Shown: positions 36,346-47,749 of the stretch, one piece after another
Numbering within the stretch: the first letter of the stretch is position 1
How the letters are laid out: the number at the start of each line of letters is the position of its first letter
Origin: Phoronis australis
Taxonomy: Eukaryota; Phoronida; Phoronidae
NCBI GenBank assembly: GCA_002633005.1
Contig: NMRA01000354.1
Location: 299,634-363,633, forward strand
Direction: 5' to 3'
Length of the DNA stretch: 64,000 nt
Made by a program: the position numbers and the translations under genes
The notes under the pieces: model-generated
The model's input: the letters and a program-made list of their open reading frames with translations, nothing else
What the model was told of the DNA's origin: nothing
Database searches by the model: none

Positions 36346-36435
36346 AAGAGCTCGTGTTACTTTTAATGTTTGACACTTACCTGTATTGTATTTGATGATT
36401 TGATTGTAACAAGGGCTGGAGGACTAGTTATTGAA

Positions 36436-36599
36436 TGTGTGTGTGTGTGGTGTGTGTGGTGTGTGTGGTGTGTGTGGTGTGTGTGGTGTGTGTGGTNNNN
36501 NNNNNNNNNNNNNNNNNNNNNNNNNNNNNNNNNNNNNNNNNNNNNNNNNNNNNNNNNNNNNNNNNNNNNNNNNNNNNNNNNNNNNNNNNNNNNNNNNNN

Positions 36600-36632
<33 letters not shown>
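36436..36632. repeat. TG microsatellite with an assembly gap (36497-36599)
   Basis: TGTGTGTGG repeats before and a pure TG run after a block of 103 Ns. The gap lies inside the simple repeat, so its true length is unknown. Confidence 0.95.
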
Positions 36633-36634
<2 letters not shown>

Positions 36635-36699
36635 CAAAACACCGAGAGACATAAAGCCAAACAAAGTAAAACACTAGCTATATTTCGAGACCGCATGTC

Positions 36700-37734
36700 T
36701 AATCATGCCGCCGTTGTGGTCCAGATGGCGTATTTGGTGTCGTCTAATTGGCTATAGTGTTCAGTCCAGAGGCAGATTGTATAAAACAAACCCTGGCGAA
36801 CAATGGCTACGCCAATGCTTTTGTAGACCGGCGTATTAATCGATTCATGCCCAAAATTAATTGTTAATTCACTGCCCGTCCCACCGGTGTGACCAAAACG
36901 GTATGTTACAGAAACGTTATGTCCAATAACCACCTCCAGGACGAACGCCCAATTAACAGACTCATCAGGGATAATGTTAAATTTTGTAAGCCCGATGATT
37001 ACTTCGATGTCATTGTTTATTATTGGAATATGAAGCCCTCCAACTTCGTCAAGAAAAATAACATTTCTAAAGCGAAAGCCCGCGCCATTGCCCAGTGTAG
37101 TGTTTTTTATGAATTTGCATGCCCGATGAACGAATAGTCCAAATGAAATAACTAATTTTTCTTAAAGATTAAACAATTCACCACTGTTTGGCATCAAAAA
37201 TACTTATTTAGTTAGATTTAACGGTATTTATTTTACATTTGCTAACTGAAACCTCAAAATTAAGAAAATTCATGGTGGAAACTCTTTAAAAACCACAAAT
37301 AATATAGTCAGCACACCTACCGAGTCTCGAGTTTCACCAGCTCTAACTCGGGTAAAATCAGGTAACACGGTCATCAAGTAACTGAGATAAAACAAACGTG
37401 CGAGCGAATAACGACCCACGCAGACAAGCTGGAAAGATAAGGCGATGCCAACTAAAAGCTTGGTTTGGATTGCTGAAATTTCTAAAAATAATAAGGAAAT
37501 TTTCTACTGAGAAAAACAAAGAACGGATTGATGGCAGACCTCCCTGTAGCCAAAATGAAGCAAGCTACTTTTACAATTGAGATCTTTTCTTCGACCCAAA
37601 CTTGTTTCCTCTGTCGTGTGAAATAATCCTTTTTTCAACGTTTTCCCTAATATTATCTTAAACAACAAATTCCATGCTCATAAGATGTCACTTTGATGTA
37701 AAAAGTCCATGCGACACCCAGGGGGCTCGGGGAG
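36700..37734. other. Interval between the TG repeat and the LRAT gene, no recognised gene
   Basis: Two overlapping short open frames (36703-36933 minus, 36889-37137 plus) read like protein in places but match no family I know and lack convincing splice partners. I leave them uncalled. Confidence 0.35.
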
Positions 37735-37977
37735 CTCGAACGAGCCCCCATTTGGCGAAGTGGGCAAAAAAGTCCTTCTCAGAGAAACAAAAAGTCCGAA
37801 AAAGTAGAAATGATCCAAAAGTTCACTAAAAAGGCAGGAACTATCAAAATTCGGCGAATACACAATTCACAGCTCTAAACGTACCCTGTTATTTGTAAAG
37901 GTCCACATTTTTCTAGTAAAAGGTCAATATTCTCAAAAATTCGAGCCCACCATTTTTAGGCTGGGTGCACGCATGAA
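37735..37977 (+). repeat. Dispersed repeat, copy 2 (inverted match to 1781-1978)
   Basis: This is the reverse complement of the repeat at 1781-1978, about 40 bp longer through small internal insertions. It ends near the LRAT gene's 3' side. Confidence 0.75.
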
Positions 37978-38120
37978 GTTATTATTTAGCGAATTAAATC
38001 TCAATTTTTCTTCCCCGTTAGGCTTACGATTTAGTAACGACCTAATTAAGAGCTTTGTCTACGATTCAACATGCACTATTTTAAACTTCACTCAGAAACT
38101 GGAGAACGTCCAGGCTGAAC

Positions 38121-38672
38121 CTACTTCCGACGACTGTTTTGAGGAGCTTCCTTTTCGACTTCGTCATTTGTAAGATAATTGGCAAGACGGGCAACACCAT
38201 ATGCCATTAAGCCAAGAGCTGCAATACCTACGCCTTTAACAGCGGCGTTCTGTACTTGACTGCTTGAGCTTTGACCATCTTTAACCCAGTTTGCAAAATG
38301 TTCACAATTACTGGTGATTACATTATAGCATTCTTCACCGAGTCGTTGTCGAGCTCTTTCGATTCTTTCAGAGCCAAAAAACAACGAAGGACTGTTGTCC
38401 CTGAAGAATCTTAAGTGGAAATCAACTTTTTTCCATTCTTCTCTAATACTTGCCTTGTATGCACCATGTACCGATGATATCGCATTTGTCAGGGATTGCA
38501 ATGCTTCCTGAGAGCTGTTAGAATAGTGTATCAGTTTCAACCAGCATTCGTCCACATCAACCAAAATAGCGTGGTGTTCATACCAGCCACCCTTTCCTCT
38601 AAATTTTAAGTGATCGCCCGGAGACAGTTTTTTCAAGTCAAAGTAACTGATTTGTTCGTCGTAGCTGGACAT
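38121..38672 (-). CDS. LRAT-domain protein 1
   Basis: A single coding exon of 183 codons from the first ATG. The frame is open to 38714, where a TTTTGCAG acceptor lies just upstream, so a 5' exon is likely. It shows the LRAT/NlpC-P60-like fold signature: SPGDHLKFRG, then WYEHHAILVDVD (catalytic His), LIHYSN, ERARQRLGEECYNV, and TSNCEHFANWVKDG with the nucleophile Cys. A C-terminal hydrophobic segment (about residues 155-178) could anchor it in membranes, as in the LRAT and HRASLS/PLAAT relatives. Known members transfer acyl groups from phospholipids or to retinol; the substrate here cannot be read from sequence. A paralogue lies at 60411-61067 on the same strand. Confidence 0.85.
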   Translation of the reverse strand: MSSYDEQISYFDLKKLSPGDHLKFRGKGGWYEHHAILVDVDECWLKLIHYSNSSQEALQSLTNAISSVHGAYKASIREEWKKVDFHLRFFRDNSPSLFFGSERIERARQRLGEECYNVITSNCEHFANWVKDGQSSSSQVQNAAVKGVGIAALGLMAYGVARLANYLTNDEVEKEAPQNSRRK

Positions 38673-38714
38673 TCCTGATAGAGATTGATTCCGTGAAGGT
38701 TCCAAAGCGGCCAA

Positions 38715-40319
38715 GCAGTTGAATCTGCAAAAGAAGTAGAATTATGACTTCGTTCACATAACCAAGAAAATGAACAAAAAACACACAGTGAATGTAGCAA
38801 GCTCAGAAGATATCAACGAAATTTTTTCCAATTTTTTTCCGGCACAGCAGTCACATAATGACTGAAGTCAACCGGAGACATTTTAATGCAACGAATTGCG
38901 CCAGGTGCCCTACTTAAAGACATGAGTCACACTTTAAGTTGCTGATTACGCTCACGACAAATATGGCCTTTGTGGCGTTTACATAATATGTTAGTACACC
39001 GTGATAAAACAATAACTTCGTAAGCCAATACTAACGTGCACTATCCTACTGAGATCCGGTCAGAATATTTCCTGCACATACGCTATTTTCAGGCAGAAGT
39101 CAAAAATCCAAGCGACCATTTCTACTGTTAAAACCGGAATGAATTTTTCTTGGTTCTCTTCCAAATTAGCTTTATACAGACTCACGAAATGTCGTGGACT
39201 TTTACAACATGTTGTTTGGCAGTTAGGTAATGAAAAATTTCATGCATGTCGCACTGTGAACAGAGTGGCTTCAGTAACCAAAATATTTTGAAGCCCGAAT
39301 GTTTCAACTGAACTGCTACTTCTCAGTGGCAGATCTACGTTTTCAGTAAGCGGGGGTTTAGGATTCGCGCAAATCCGAGGCGCGAAGGGCCGAGTGGGGA
39401 TCGGTCCAGAGGGGGTTTCCTCCTTCCCGTGCAAGATTTGTCTTTGTTTTTCTTTTGTAGCTGATTTCGTTTTCCTGGCCAGGTTTTTTTATTTTCCTTT
39501 TTGATACTGTCCCGGGGGGGCGGGGTTAAACCCCCAGACGGCCCTTCCTGTAGATTCGCCTCTATTTTTATGGAATTCAACCATGGAATTATTCAACATA
39601 GTCCGACCATTTTGCTTTGTTTGTGCTATAAAATGGGAAAGTCAAGTCATTGGGCCTGATCACTCAGTAGCAATAGCTCAGAAATCAATCATAACAAAGC
39701 CCAGACACAAAAACAACGGCCGTCACAAACCATATCGGCTGTTCACAACCTTGACGTACTAGGCGGTAGCAAATAAAGCTTTGAAATTCATAATTAAGAA
39801 AGCAGGTGACAGTGATGAACCGTAACATTCAATGTAGTCCTACAGCAACTCTAACGTAATCTAGTGTTGCCCTTGTCATAGGCTTTCAAGCAGTTTTCTG
39901 CAAAAAAGTAGGGAAAAAGTGGGACACATTTTCAAACAAGAGCAACGCAGAGCGTTTAAATGCGCCCACAATTGCATCGTATACGGTATCCTTCTAGGGT
40001 TGTTTATAGGTACCATAAAGTGGCCAGTAGAGGGCATATATGTAGTATGTTGTACTTTGCAAAATGGAAAGGCATAGTCATTGTCTCCTCAATAGGCTAG
40101 GTTTCAAAATGTGAGTGATCTTCATAATACAAGCACATCCTATGCATCAGTTGCTTAAAGCACCACAGACACATAGAATTAAAAACAAATTTACCAACAT
40201 ACGAGATTAGCACAGCATTAGAATGCCAGAAACAAATTTCTACTTGGAACTTTTCCTTCATAGTCACGACGTAACACAAAGTATACACCTGAAGACCTAT
40301 GAAAATACAGAGGTCAATG
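38715..40319. other. Interval with repeat-like sequence, no recognised gene
   Basis: It contains G-rich tracts near 39350-39420 and 39510-39535 that look like worn transposon sequence, and an AAAAAGTAGG-type motif near 39905 that recurs near 41470 and 44570. No gene is supported. Confidence 0.35.
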
Positions 40320-41360
40320 TGAAATATTTAAATTGCCACTAGAGGCATACCGGTAGTCAGAATCATCCTAAAGTCGTCATCGTCCGTTGTCAACATCACA
40401 TAAATACACTTGCTAAATTTAGTAAAGATCCTGCAAACGGTTTGGGAGATACAGCCATGGGCGCAAAAAAACAAAACTGCCACTAGGAGGCGCCACAGTA
40501 GTCCAAATCGTCTGAAAATCATTGTCAGCTGTCTTCCTTATAGTAAGCACATACACGCCAATTTTCACAATCATCCTTTGAGCGGTTTGGTTGATAGAGG
40601 GGTGGACGCAAAAATACAGACTCGAAAACAGTAAAAATGGCCACTAGGTGGCGCAAACTACGTCGAATCCATCTGAAAACAGTAGGATAGCGTCATCTCA
40701 CTAATAGGTGCCTACATACCAAATTTCATGAAAATCCGTTCAATACTTTTGAAGATACAAAGGTAAGCGTAAAAAACTAAAATTGCCACTAGGGGGCACA
40801 CCGGTAGTCGGATCCGACCAAAAGTCGTCATCTTCCGTTGTTAACATCATATAAATATACTTACACAATTTGTAAAGATCCTGCGAACGGTATAGGAGAT
40901 ACAGCCATAGGCGAAAAAAAACAAAACTGCCACTAGGAGGCGCCACAGTAGTCGAAATCGTCGGAAAATCATCGTCAACCATCCTCTACATAGTAAGCAT
41001 ATACATGCCAATTTTCACAATCATCCTTTGAGCGGTTTGGTTGATAGAGGGGTTGACGCACAAAAACACACTCGAAAACACTAAAAATGGCCACTAGGTG
41101 GCGCAAACTATGTCGAATCCATCTGAAAACGGGAGGATAGCGTCATCTCACTAATAAGTGCCTACATACCAAATTTCATGAAAATCCGTTCTGGACTTTT
41201 GAAGATACAAAGGTAAGCGTAAAACACTAAAATTGCCACTAGGGGGCACACCGGTAGTCGGATCCATCCGAAAGTTCGCACATGCCGTCCCATTTATGAA
41301 TGGAACATATGTGCCAAATTTCATGAACATATGTCCAAGGGTTTTGGAGATAGAGCAGCG
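40320..41360. repeat. Higher-order tandem array with a CTCF-like core in each subunit
   Basis: Seven subunits, each marked by CCACTAG at 40336, 40490, 40641, 40786, 40930, 41091 and 41236 (spacing 144-161 bp). Every third subunit is most alike, so the higher-order period is about 450 bp: the sequence from 40336 repeats at 40786 and 41236, that from 40490 at 40930, and that from 40641 at 41091. The markers read CCACTAGGTGGCGC, CCACTAGGAGGCGCC or CCACTAGGGGGCAC. The first two of these resemble the CTCF core most closely in 40641/41091, and the third also fits in 40786/41236. Confidence 0.85.
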
Positions 41361-41425
41361 GACGCCGGACGCCGGACGCCGGACGCCGTACGCCGGACGG
41401 ACGCCGCCCGTACGGACGGACGGAG
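41359..41425. repeat. CGGACGC minisatellite
   Basis: Tandem GCCGGACG / CGGACGGACG units directly after the higher-order array. Several overlapping Arg-rich or Gly-rich frames through it are repeat artefacts. Confidence 0.85.
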
Positions 41426-41464
41426 ATGACGGCATAATGCGTCCACATATAAATATGTGGGCGC

Positions 41465-41515
41465 ATAAAAAGTAGGAAAAAGTAGGAACTGTGAAGTGAA
41501 AAGTAGGAACAAGAG
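41465..41515 (+). repeat. AAAAAGTAGG short tandem motif, left
   Basis: AAAAGTAGGA is repeated three or four times just outside the left transposon arm. The same motif in the same orientation lies beyond the right arm. Confidence 0.6.
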
Positions 41516-41639
41516 CAGGCATTCAGGAGTAGTTTTCATCGATACTTACCGATGACGTTCACCTCATCGACATGTAACAGGCAGTTTTCACCATTAGTTG
41601 AAGAGCCAACAGGACCTTATTCACACTTTGAGTGAAAAA

Positions 41640-44400
41640 GCTTTTACTGAGTAATTCTATTACACATCACCTACCATTGAAGGAAAGGGGCTTTGGTCCC
41701 TGGGAGGACCCAAAATCCATTTAATTAAAATCCTGAGTGCAACATCCGTTTTAAGTTTATTTTCATTGAAATCACCACTCAAATTAAAATGATGCAACTT
41801 AAAAAAGGAAATGCCTAGAGTTATTAACTAAAAGGCTTACTAATTAACGGCCAATTAACGATTTAATTAAAATTTTAGGTGCAACAAAGTCTTTTTCCAA
41901 AAGATAGCTTAGACATCATATCCTCAAGTTGACGCGTTTTTTCCTGGCGTTTGGAGATAAGGTGGGGGTGTTTGGATCCCAAGGGATAAGAAGACCCTTA
42001 AAAATGGACTAATAAAAGAGGATACTAAATTTTTGATTACTACTATGGTTAACACATTATTTCAAATGAACAAAAATGCAAGTTATGACCGGAAAATTTC
42101 TTGTGTAATTTATAAAGACACTTGTTAATTAACGAACAATTAACGATTTCTTTAAGCTTTTAAAGTCAACAAAAATCTTGTAATTCTGAGCACCATATCC
42201 ACACCTTAGGACTGGATTTTACCTGGGGTTTGCAGATAAGACGTGGGTGTTTTGATCCGAAGGAATAAGAAGACCCCAAAACTGAACTTGTATAAAGGAT
42301 GAAATACGACAATTTTGATTACTACTATGGATAAAACATATTATTTCAAATATATCTGACGACATGACCAATTTACTCTCAAATACAACAAAAATGGATC
42401 AAAACGTATTAAGTTAAGAAACATCTGGGGTAATTAAATAAGCTGGCTTCAAATTAAAGCTGAGCTGCTTGAGACATATCTAGTGGCAACAACTGTGATG
42501 CATGACATAGTTTATTGTTCCATGTGTTAAAACTGAAATGCAAAAGGCAATAATAATTAACTCTGCTGTAATTTAACTGCAAATATCTAAGTCGTGATTG
42601 TCGTCACTCTCTTCATCAGATGATTCCATTTTTTTAGTAGAGGATCACGATATTCGTCTTCATTGCTGTCCATATCATCATCTCTCTCACCATCGCCATC
42701 ATTATCGTCTGGCTCCATTTCGACTTAAACCTCTGGAATAAGCGCAATGGGCATCTGTTCTCCACTGAATCAAATGATGCGAAATTCGTGGTCAACATTT
42801 CATAACCATTGGTGGGTATTATGTCCAAGATTTGGAAGTTAGCCCAACCCCATAGTCAAGGAACAAATGTGGTAGTTCAGCTTCACACGGTGGAATGCTA
42901 CTGCCCTCCATGCTTTTAAGCTTCTCAAAAGGGTGATTAGCGTTGACTTTCGTTCGTAGGTTTTGTCAACTATGTTGAACCAGTGCTTGTAGAGTTTGAC
43001 AAGTTTCCTTTGCTCCGCACAACACACAAACAAAATCCGGCCAGATTTTGATGACTTTTTCTGTTGGGACTTCACGGCTCACTGAAGCAAAAGCTCTCTG
43101 GAACTTATCACTTTTTGCCACGATTGCATATGGTCAATTCCTTCCTTTCCTCACAAATGCACGGGAATAGTCATATCCAGTGGACGCGTGTAGGTCGAGA
43201 CTGAGTGCAGCACAGATAGCTTGGCTTATCACAGTATCAATCTTAGTTAAGTTCAAAGAACGAAGATCAACTTTTCTTATAGTCCCAACCTCCATCCACA
43301 CCGTGGATGTAACTCAATGGACATAGTGTAGGAGCAAAACTGGAATGTCGGTGTCAGAAGCTCTTATGACCATGTCGCCAGTTGTGGACTTGTCTGCCTC
43401 ACTCATGTGAAGGATGACTCTGGTGTCGGCTTCCGAGTGATTACAATTTGGTGATGGAACTGATTCTGTGCATACTCCTCCGTCTTCAATAAAGTCACCG
43501 AATGCACTCTCCCATCACCCGGGCCGATATACACCTCCCCTCCATCTAGAAGTGGACTGTAGAAGTTGCTCGACCAATCCTTGGTGAGTAAGACAGGTAG
43601 CTCTAGTTTGAATGACTCCCTCTCGAGTTGTTTCGTGAAGCTTGAGTCTCATATCTGTTAAGATCCTTCAAAAACAAGTTCCCACCTACAACAGGGTCTT
43701 AGTGTCCCTCGGGGTACAAACACCCCCTGTCTTACCTACTAACCCCAGGAAAAATTGCAAACGGGGTCTTGTCCCTCGGGGTACAAACACCCCCCTTTGT
43801 ATTATCAACTAAACCCGGGAAAATTGCGTATTCAGATGTGGTTATGGTGTCCAAGGTTGCTAAATTATCTTCTTTTTTGTTGCACTTCGGGCTTAAATAA
43901 ATTGTTAATTGGTTGTTAATTAATTTGCCTTAATTAATAACTAGGATTTTTTATGTCTTACGTTGTATTTTTGTTCATTTCAAATGTTTTATCCATAGCA
44001 GAAATCAAGTTCATTTTTGGGGGTCTTGTTATTCCTTAGGGTCCAAACACCCTGTCTTACCTGCAAAATCCATGAAAAATCACATCTTAAGTTGTGGACA
44101 TGGTGTTCTGAGTTACTAAACTATCTTTTGGAAAAAGTTTTTGTTAAACTTATAAATAGTGAATAGGTCATTAATTAGTAGGCGTTTTAATCAATAACCT
44201 CAGTCTTAAGTTTCATCATTTTTTATATTTGAGTGGTGAATGAAATAAACTTGAAACGGATGTTGCACTCGAAATTTTAATGAAATGGATGATTGGGCCC
44301 TCTTTTGTACCCCCCAGGGACCAAAGCCCAGGATTAAGATGCCCTTTCTTTCAACTGTTATTCAATGGTAGGTATTTTACAATAGAATTACGCACTCAAA
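41640..44400. mobile_element. Decayed DNA transposon with long inverted arms
   Basis: The left arm (about 41640-42330) and right arm (about 43650-44400) are diverged inverted copies. For example, GGGCTTTGGTCCCTGGG..GTGCAACATCCGTTT on the left matches the reverse complement of 44230-44330. Both arms are built from worn sub-repeats of about 210-270 bp, each containing GGGTGTTTGGATCC-like and AAGAAGACCC-like motifs. The core (about 42600-43500) holds the remains of a protein gene on the minus strand. The architecture fits a DNA transposon whose long terminal inverted repeats have decayed. Exact ends and the target-site duplication could not be set. Confidence 0.65.
42800..43480 (-). pseudogene. 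Remnant of a transposon-associated nuclease-like protein
   Basis: Minus-strand reading from about 43440 gives EADTRVILHMSEADK, MVIRASDTDIPVLLLHYVH, a stop, then TVWMEVGT, ICAALSLDLHASTGYDYSRA and, after further breaks, EKVIKIWPDFVCVLCG (about 43040) and LPHLFLDYGVG (about 42850). EADTR..LH, SDTD..VLLLHY and HA.TG.D in this order mark a widespread invertebrate repeat protein that I associate with DNA transposons, possibly related to XPG/PIN-type nucleases. That family link is from memory and unchecked. Stops and frameshifts show it is dead. Confidence 0.6.
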
Positions 44401-44569
44401 CCTTTTGTACTCAAAAATGTGAATGAAGTCCTATTGGCTCTCCAACTACACAGTCTTTTGGTAGCATTGTTTGTGCTTGAGGTCCTTCGTGTGCTGCTTC
44501 TGATAAGCTTAAAACGACCACTCACTCCTCCAAAAGCATACCTTAAACCGAAATAGAGCAATGAGAAAA

Positions 44570-44660
44570 AAAGTAGGAAAAAGTAGGAAATATTAGGAAT
44601 TTCAGAAAAGAGTAGGATAAAGTAGGAACAGGCCAAAAAGTAGGAAAAAGTAGGAAGGTT
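44570..44660 (+). repeat. AAAAAGTAGG short tandem motif, right
   Basis: About six imperfect AAAAAGTAGGA units beyond the right transposon arm. The match to 41465-41515 is direct, not inverted, so it is not simply part of the terminal inverted repeat. Confidence 0.6.
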
Positions 44661-45000
44661 TGATGAGCCTGTCTTTAGGGAAAAGTTACTGGTTTCGTTT
44701 CACTTAAGAATGCGCCTCTGTGTACGTCAAGCTGCCAAGCCACGGAATCAGGAGCTATGCCTATTTCAAACTTTGTTGGCATTACTTAAACAGAAAATGA
44801 AGTGTCGAAATATACATTCCCTCGCTATGCAGGATCAGGACCACCACTTCACACTCACCTTTTCGTGAAATCTACAACATATGAGAAGATACTCAAAAAA
44901 TTATGTTCGCCTCCCGAGCGTTTTCCCTCAACCGTAAACCAACCCTTTCGTTATGCAAATACGTGGCAACTCTTAGTCAGTTGACCTTTGCCAGGGTTCC

Positions 45001-46515
45001 TTATCAGTCATAATAAATGACCTTATATCGCCTATACACGGTCTCCTTTGTATCTCTGGTAACGGAGCTTGCGACGCACCTATTATTTTCGGGACATATT
45101 CCGAGCATAATATTTATGCGAGAATATGGACTCGTCCCTCTTATACCCCCATCTGTCGGACTGGTCCAATAACCCCTTGTGTAGATTCGCATGCGGTCCT
45201 CCTGCAGAATGGTGAATGTTGGCCAAATCCCCTTTTGTCCACTGACGTCATAAGCATGCTGGCGCCCCCCAATGGAGGTTAGGAGACTTTGCACTGGTAG
45301 CCTGCCCTTGTAGAATCTGCAGTTCGTTTACACAAGTAGACCGGGATCCCAGAGCTATTTTGGGCATGAAAAGGTAACCAATTTTCTTTGCTGCCACAGT
45401 GCTCTATGGGTATCCTGATGCTTGGAAATGGCCGTCTGGCAGGTTCACTTTGGTGGGTGTGGTCAGGGGAGCCAAGAGAATGGCACTCGNTGAATGGAAT
45501 TATTTTCGGATTTTTAGGCAAACCTTTCGCAAATGCGACTCGCCGACTTAGAATGAACAAAACATACCATTTTGGTCGACATAACTTTCAATATTTTAAT
45601 ATGAAAAACAGAATAACCGAATGCTCGGCCACATTCAACTCACAGGCAGCAGACGTCTTATCACTGCCGTAAATCATGAGAAGCTCAAACGTAAGTTTTA
45701 CATAACCTCTGCATACTTAAGTATCGTGGCCATTCGTAGTAGGCCCCAGTACCCGCGGACGCAGGACTCAGTTCATACACTCAACCGAGCAAAATTATTT
45801 ATCATGCCGCAACCTCAGAATTCACTATGTAACATACCACAAAAGCATTCTTAATTCTTAGATTTTGAGGATTGACGAAAGTCACGATACATAGAATTAT
45901 CCGCAAATCTGTGACTTGTCTGATGCTACTTGGTCCGTATTGATAGACTAAATCAGTGTTTAACTCGGTTTACGAGTTCTCATGGCCTCCACTGGGGGCG
46001 CCAGCATGCGTGTGACGTCAGTGGACAAAAGGGGATTTGGCCAACATTCACCATTCTGCATTTCGCGGTCCTCCTGCACTCAAGGCACTAGGACATTCCA
46101 TTTCCAGCCTCACTATTGGTTCGTTTGTATTACTGCCACGAGTTTGGTCAGCTCCTGGCTCCCATAGACTGATGATTGTCACGTGTCATAGGGCTCCTTT
46201 GTTCTCAAGAAAGTTATATTTCCTGCCATCTGTAGTTCGCTTTGCAGCACTTAGGTTCGAGCTAATCTCTCTTCATTTTTCCCACCCTCTACCACCCTCT
46301 ACTTTGGGTAGTTCCTCTTACCTGAGTGCTGGCGCTTTTTATTGCCCATCTTTCCAGAGATTATTATTTTATCTTTATGTTATTTGTACACTCATATTTC
46401 TGTACCTTATCAGCCATAATAAATTACCTTATATCGCCTATACACGGTCTTTTTTGTATCTCTGGAAACGGAGCTTGCGACGCACCTATTATTTTCAGGA
46501 CATAAAACCCTTGTT
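45001..46515. mobile_element. Mosaic of repeat copies
   Basis: Two direct copies of one repeat (about 45001-45110 and 46408-46500) share CTTATATCGCCTATACACGG and GGAGCTTGCGACGCACCTAT. In addition, 45200-45285 and 45980-46065 are inverted copies sharing GGTGAATGTTGGCCAAATCC, CACTGACGTCA and GCATGCTGGCGCC. The region contains one ambiguous base at 45490. Open frames here follow the repeats and carry no recognisable domain. Confidence 0.7.
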
Positions 46516-46661
46516 TTCGATATAATATATTACTGCGCATGCCCAACATTCGCTTCCCATCAACCGCGGGAAATATTGCTTTGCAGTCGAGGTTTGTGAG
46601 TCCTCCAGGTAGGTGTTTTTCTTCGAGTTCTTGGTCGATTTTTGGTTTCGTGTCTGTTGCT

Positions 46662-47524
46662 ATGGCTAAGCGAAAGTATACTGTGTATGACGTGAAGAGG
46701 TTCTTGGACGTTGGTATTGATCCACCATCTCTCAAAAATGACAGGACAGCCTTAGTTCGGGTCATACTGCAAGAGTTTTGTTTGGCTTTGGGTAAGTTGT
46801 GATGACCTTTCACTTTTTATTATAGTCATGTTAACGGTTAATGCTTTTTAAGTTTTAATTTGGTTTCTTTATGTAATGATTAGATTACAGTATTTAACCA
46901 CATTTGTCTCTTTATCAGGTGTCTGCTGCTAGCATTTCGATTGCCAGCTTTTCATTTCTCTCTACTCAGGGGATGGTCAACAGTCATTTGCTGGTTTACC
47001 TGCTCGTTATAGGGCACATTACATCAAAATATGCAAGATATTAGGTAAGTAGGCTTTAGTAAGGTGGGGGTAGGGGTGGTGTGCTCGTTGATTTCGTGTG
47101 AATTTCATTCAGGAAGTCTTTGAATTTATAGTCCGTATAACCTATCGTCGTCAGGCTCCAAAGGTCGTCCGCCATCTTGTTTCGCGTGCAGCGCAACCAC
47201 GCGGGACTTAGCGTTCCAATTTGGAGTGCTCGTCTGCACGTTAGGTACAAACATCTCGGGAGAAACACGCATGGAAGAACTGAGACTAAAATTAGTGCAT
47301 TTACCGACTGTTTTTTTTAGACCACTTAAAAACTTGTCGATTTTACTAATGCACTTTTTTGTTCATTTTCAGAAGATATTTTCGAAATTAAATTTTCTTC
47401 AGACGGAACAAAAAGCAACTCAGGGATTGTCTATGCAATGTATCTATTTGTCCCAGGCACTAACCGACACCTTTTAGGCCAAAGGAAAAACGCAGCAGAC
47501 AAATGGAACACGCTGGGTGCTTAA
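46662..47524 (+). CDS. Orphan three-exon gene, 118-residue protein
   Basis: Exons 46662-46791, 46970-47044 and 47373-47524 have donors GG|GTAAGTT and TAG|GTAAGT and acceptors CTACTCAG and CATTTTCAG. Both introns are phase 1, and the joined frame ends at TAA 47522-47524. The ATG at 46662 has a good context (GCTATGG). The same frame is open back to an ATG at 46539, so a longer start is possible. The protein begins MAKRKYTVYDVKRFLDVGID and continues through SFAGLPARYRAHYIKICKIL to LLGQRKNAADKW. It has no signal peptide or membrane segment, is basic, and is probably cytosolic or nuclear. I do not recognise a family. It lies just after repeat copies, so it could be transposon-derived. Confidence 0.6.
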
Positions 47525-47693
47525 CAGTTTCGACCCACGCCTTGGTCATCAAAACATTGTCCACTTGTTTTTTATTGCAAAACACAGTACTGAGCTCGAC
47601 ATTTATGTTGACATTTTTGATTAAAGCATTTTGAATTTATTTGAAGAAAATTAAAATACTTGAATTGATAGAGAATGGCCACCAATAAAGTAA

Positions 47694-47699
47694 AACATT
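47694..47699 (+). terminator. Candidate poly(A) signal of the orphan gene
   Basis: AATAAA 170 bp after the stop codon, in AT-rich sequence; others follow near 47750 and 47775. It is consistent with a real transcription unit, but AT-rich sequence makes chance matches likely. Confidence 0.35.
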
Positions 47700-47749
47700 G
47701 ACTTTATTTCACTATATTGCATTGTTACATACAACACAGCATGACATAA

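Noticed and set aside
36363-36757. Frames through the TG repeat and the N block
   Set aside because: They consist of repeat plus unknown bases.
36703-37137. Overlapping opposite-strand frames (76 and 82 codons)
   Set aside because: Neither has a recognised motif or an exon partner.
41151-41539. Arg/Pro-rich frames over the CGGACGC minisatellite
   Set aside because: Repeat-driven, overlapping on both strands.
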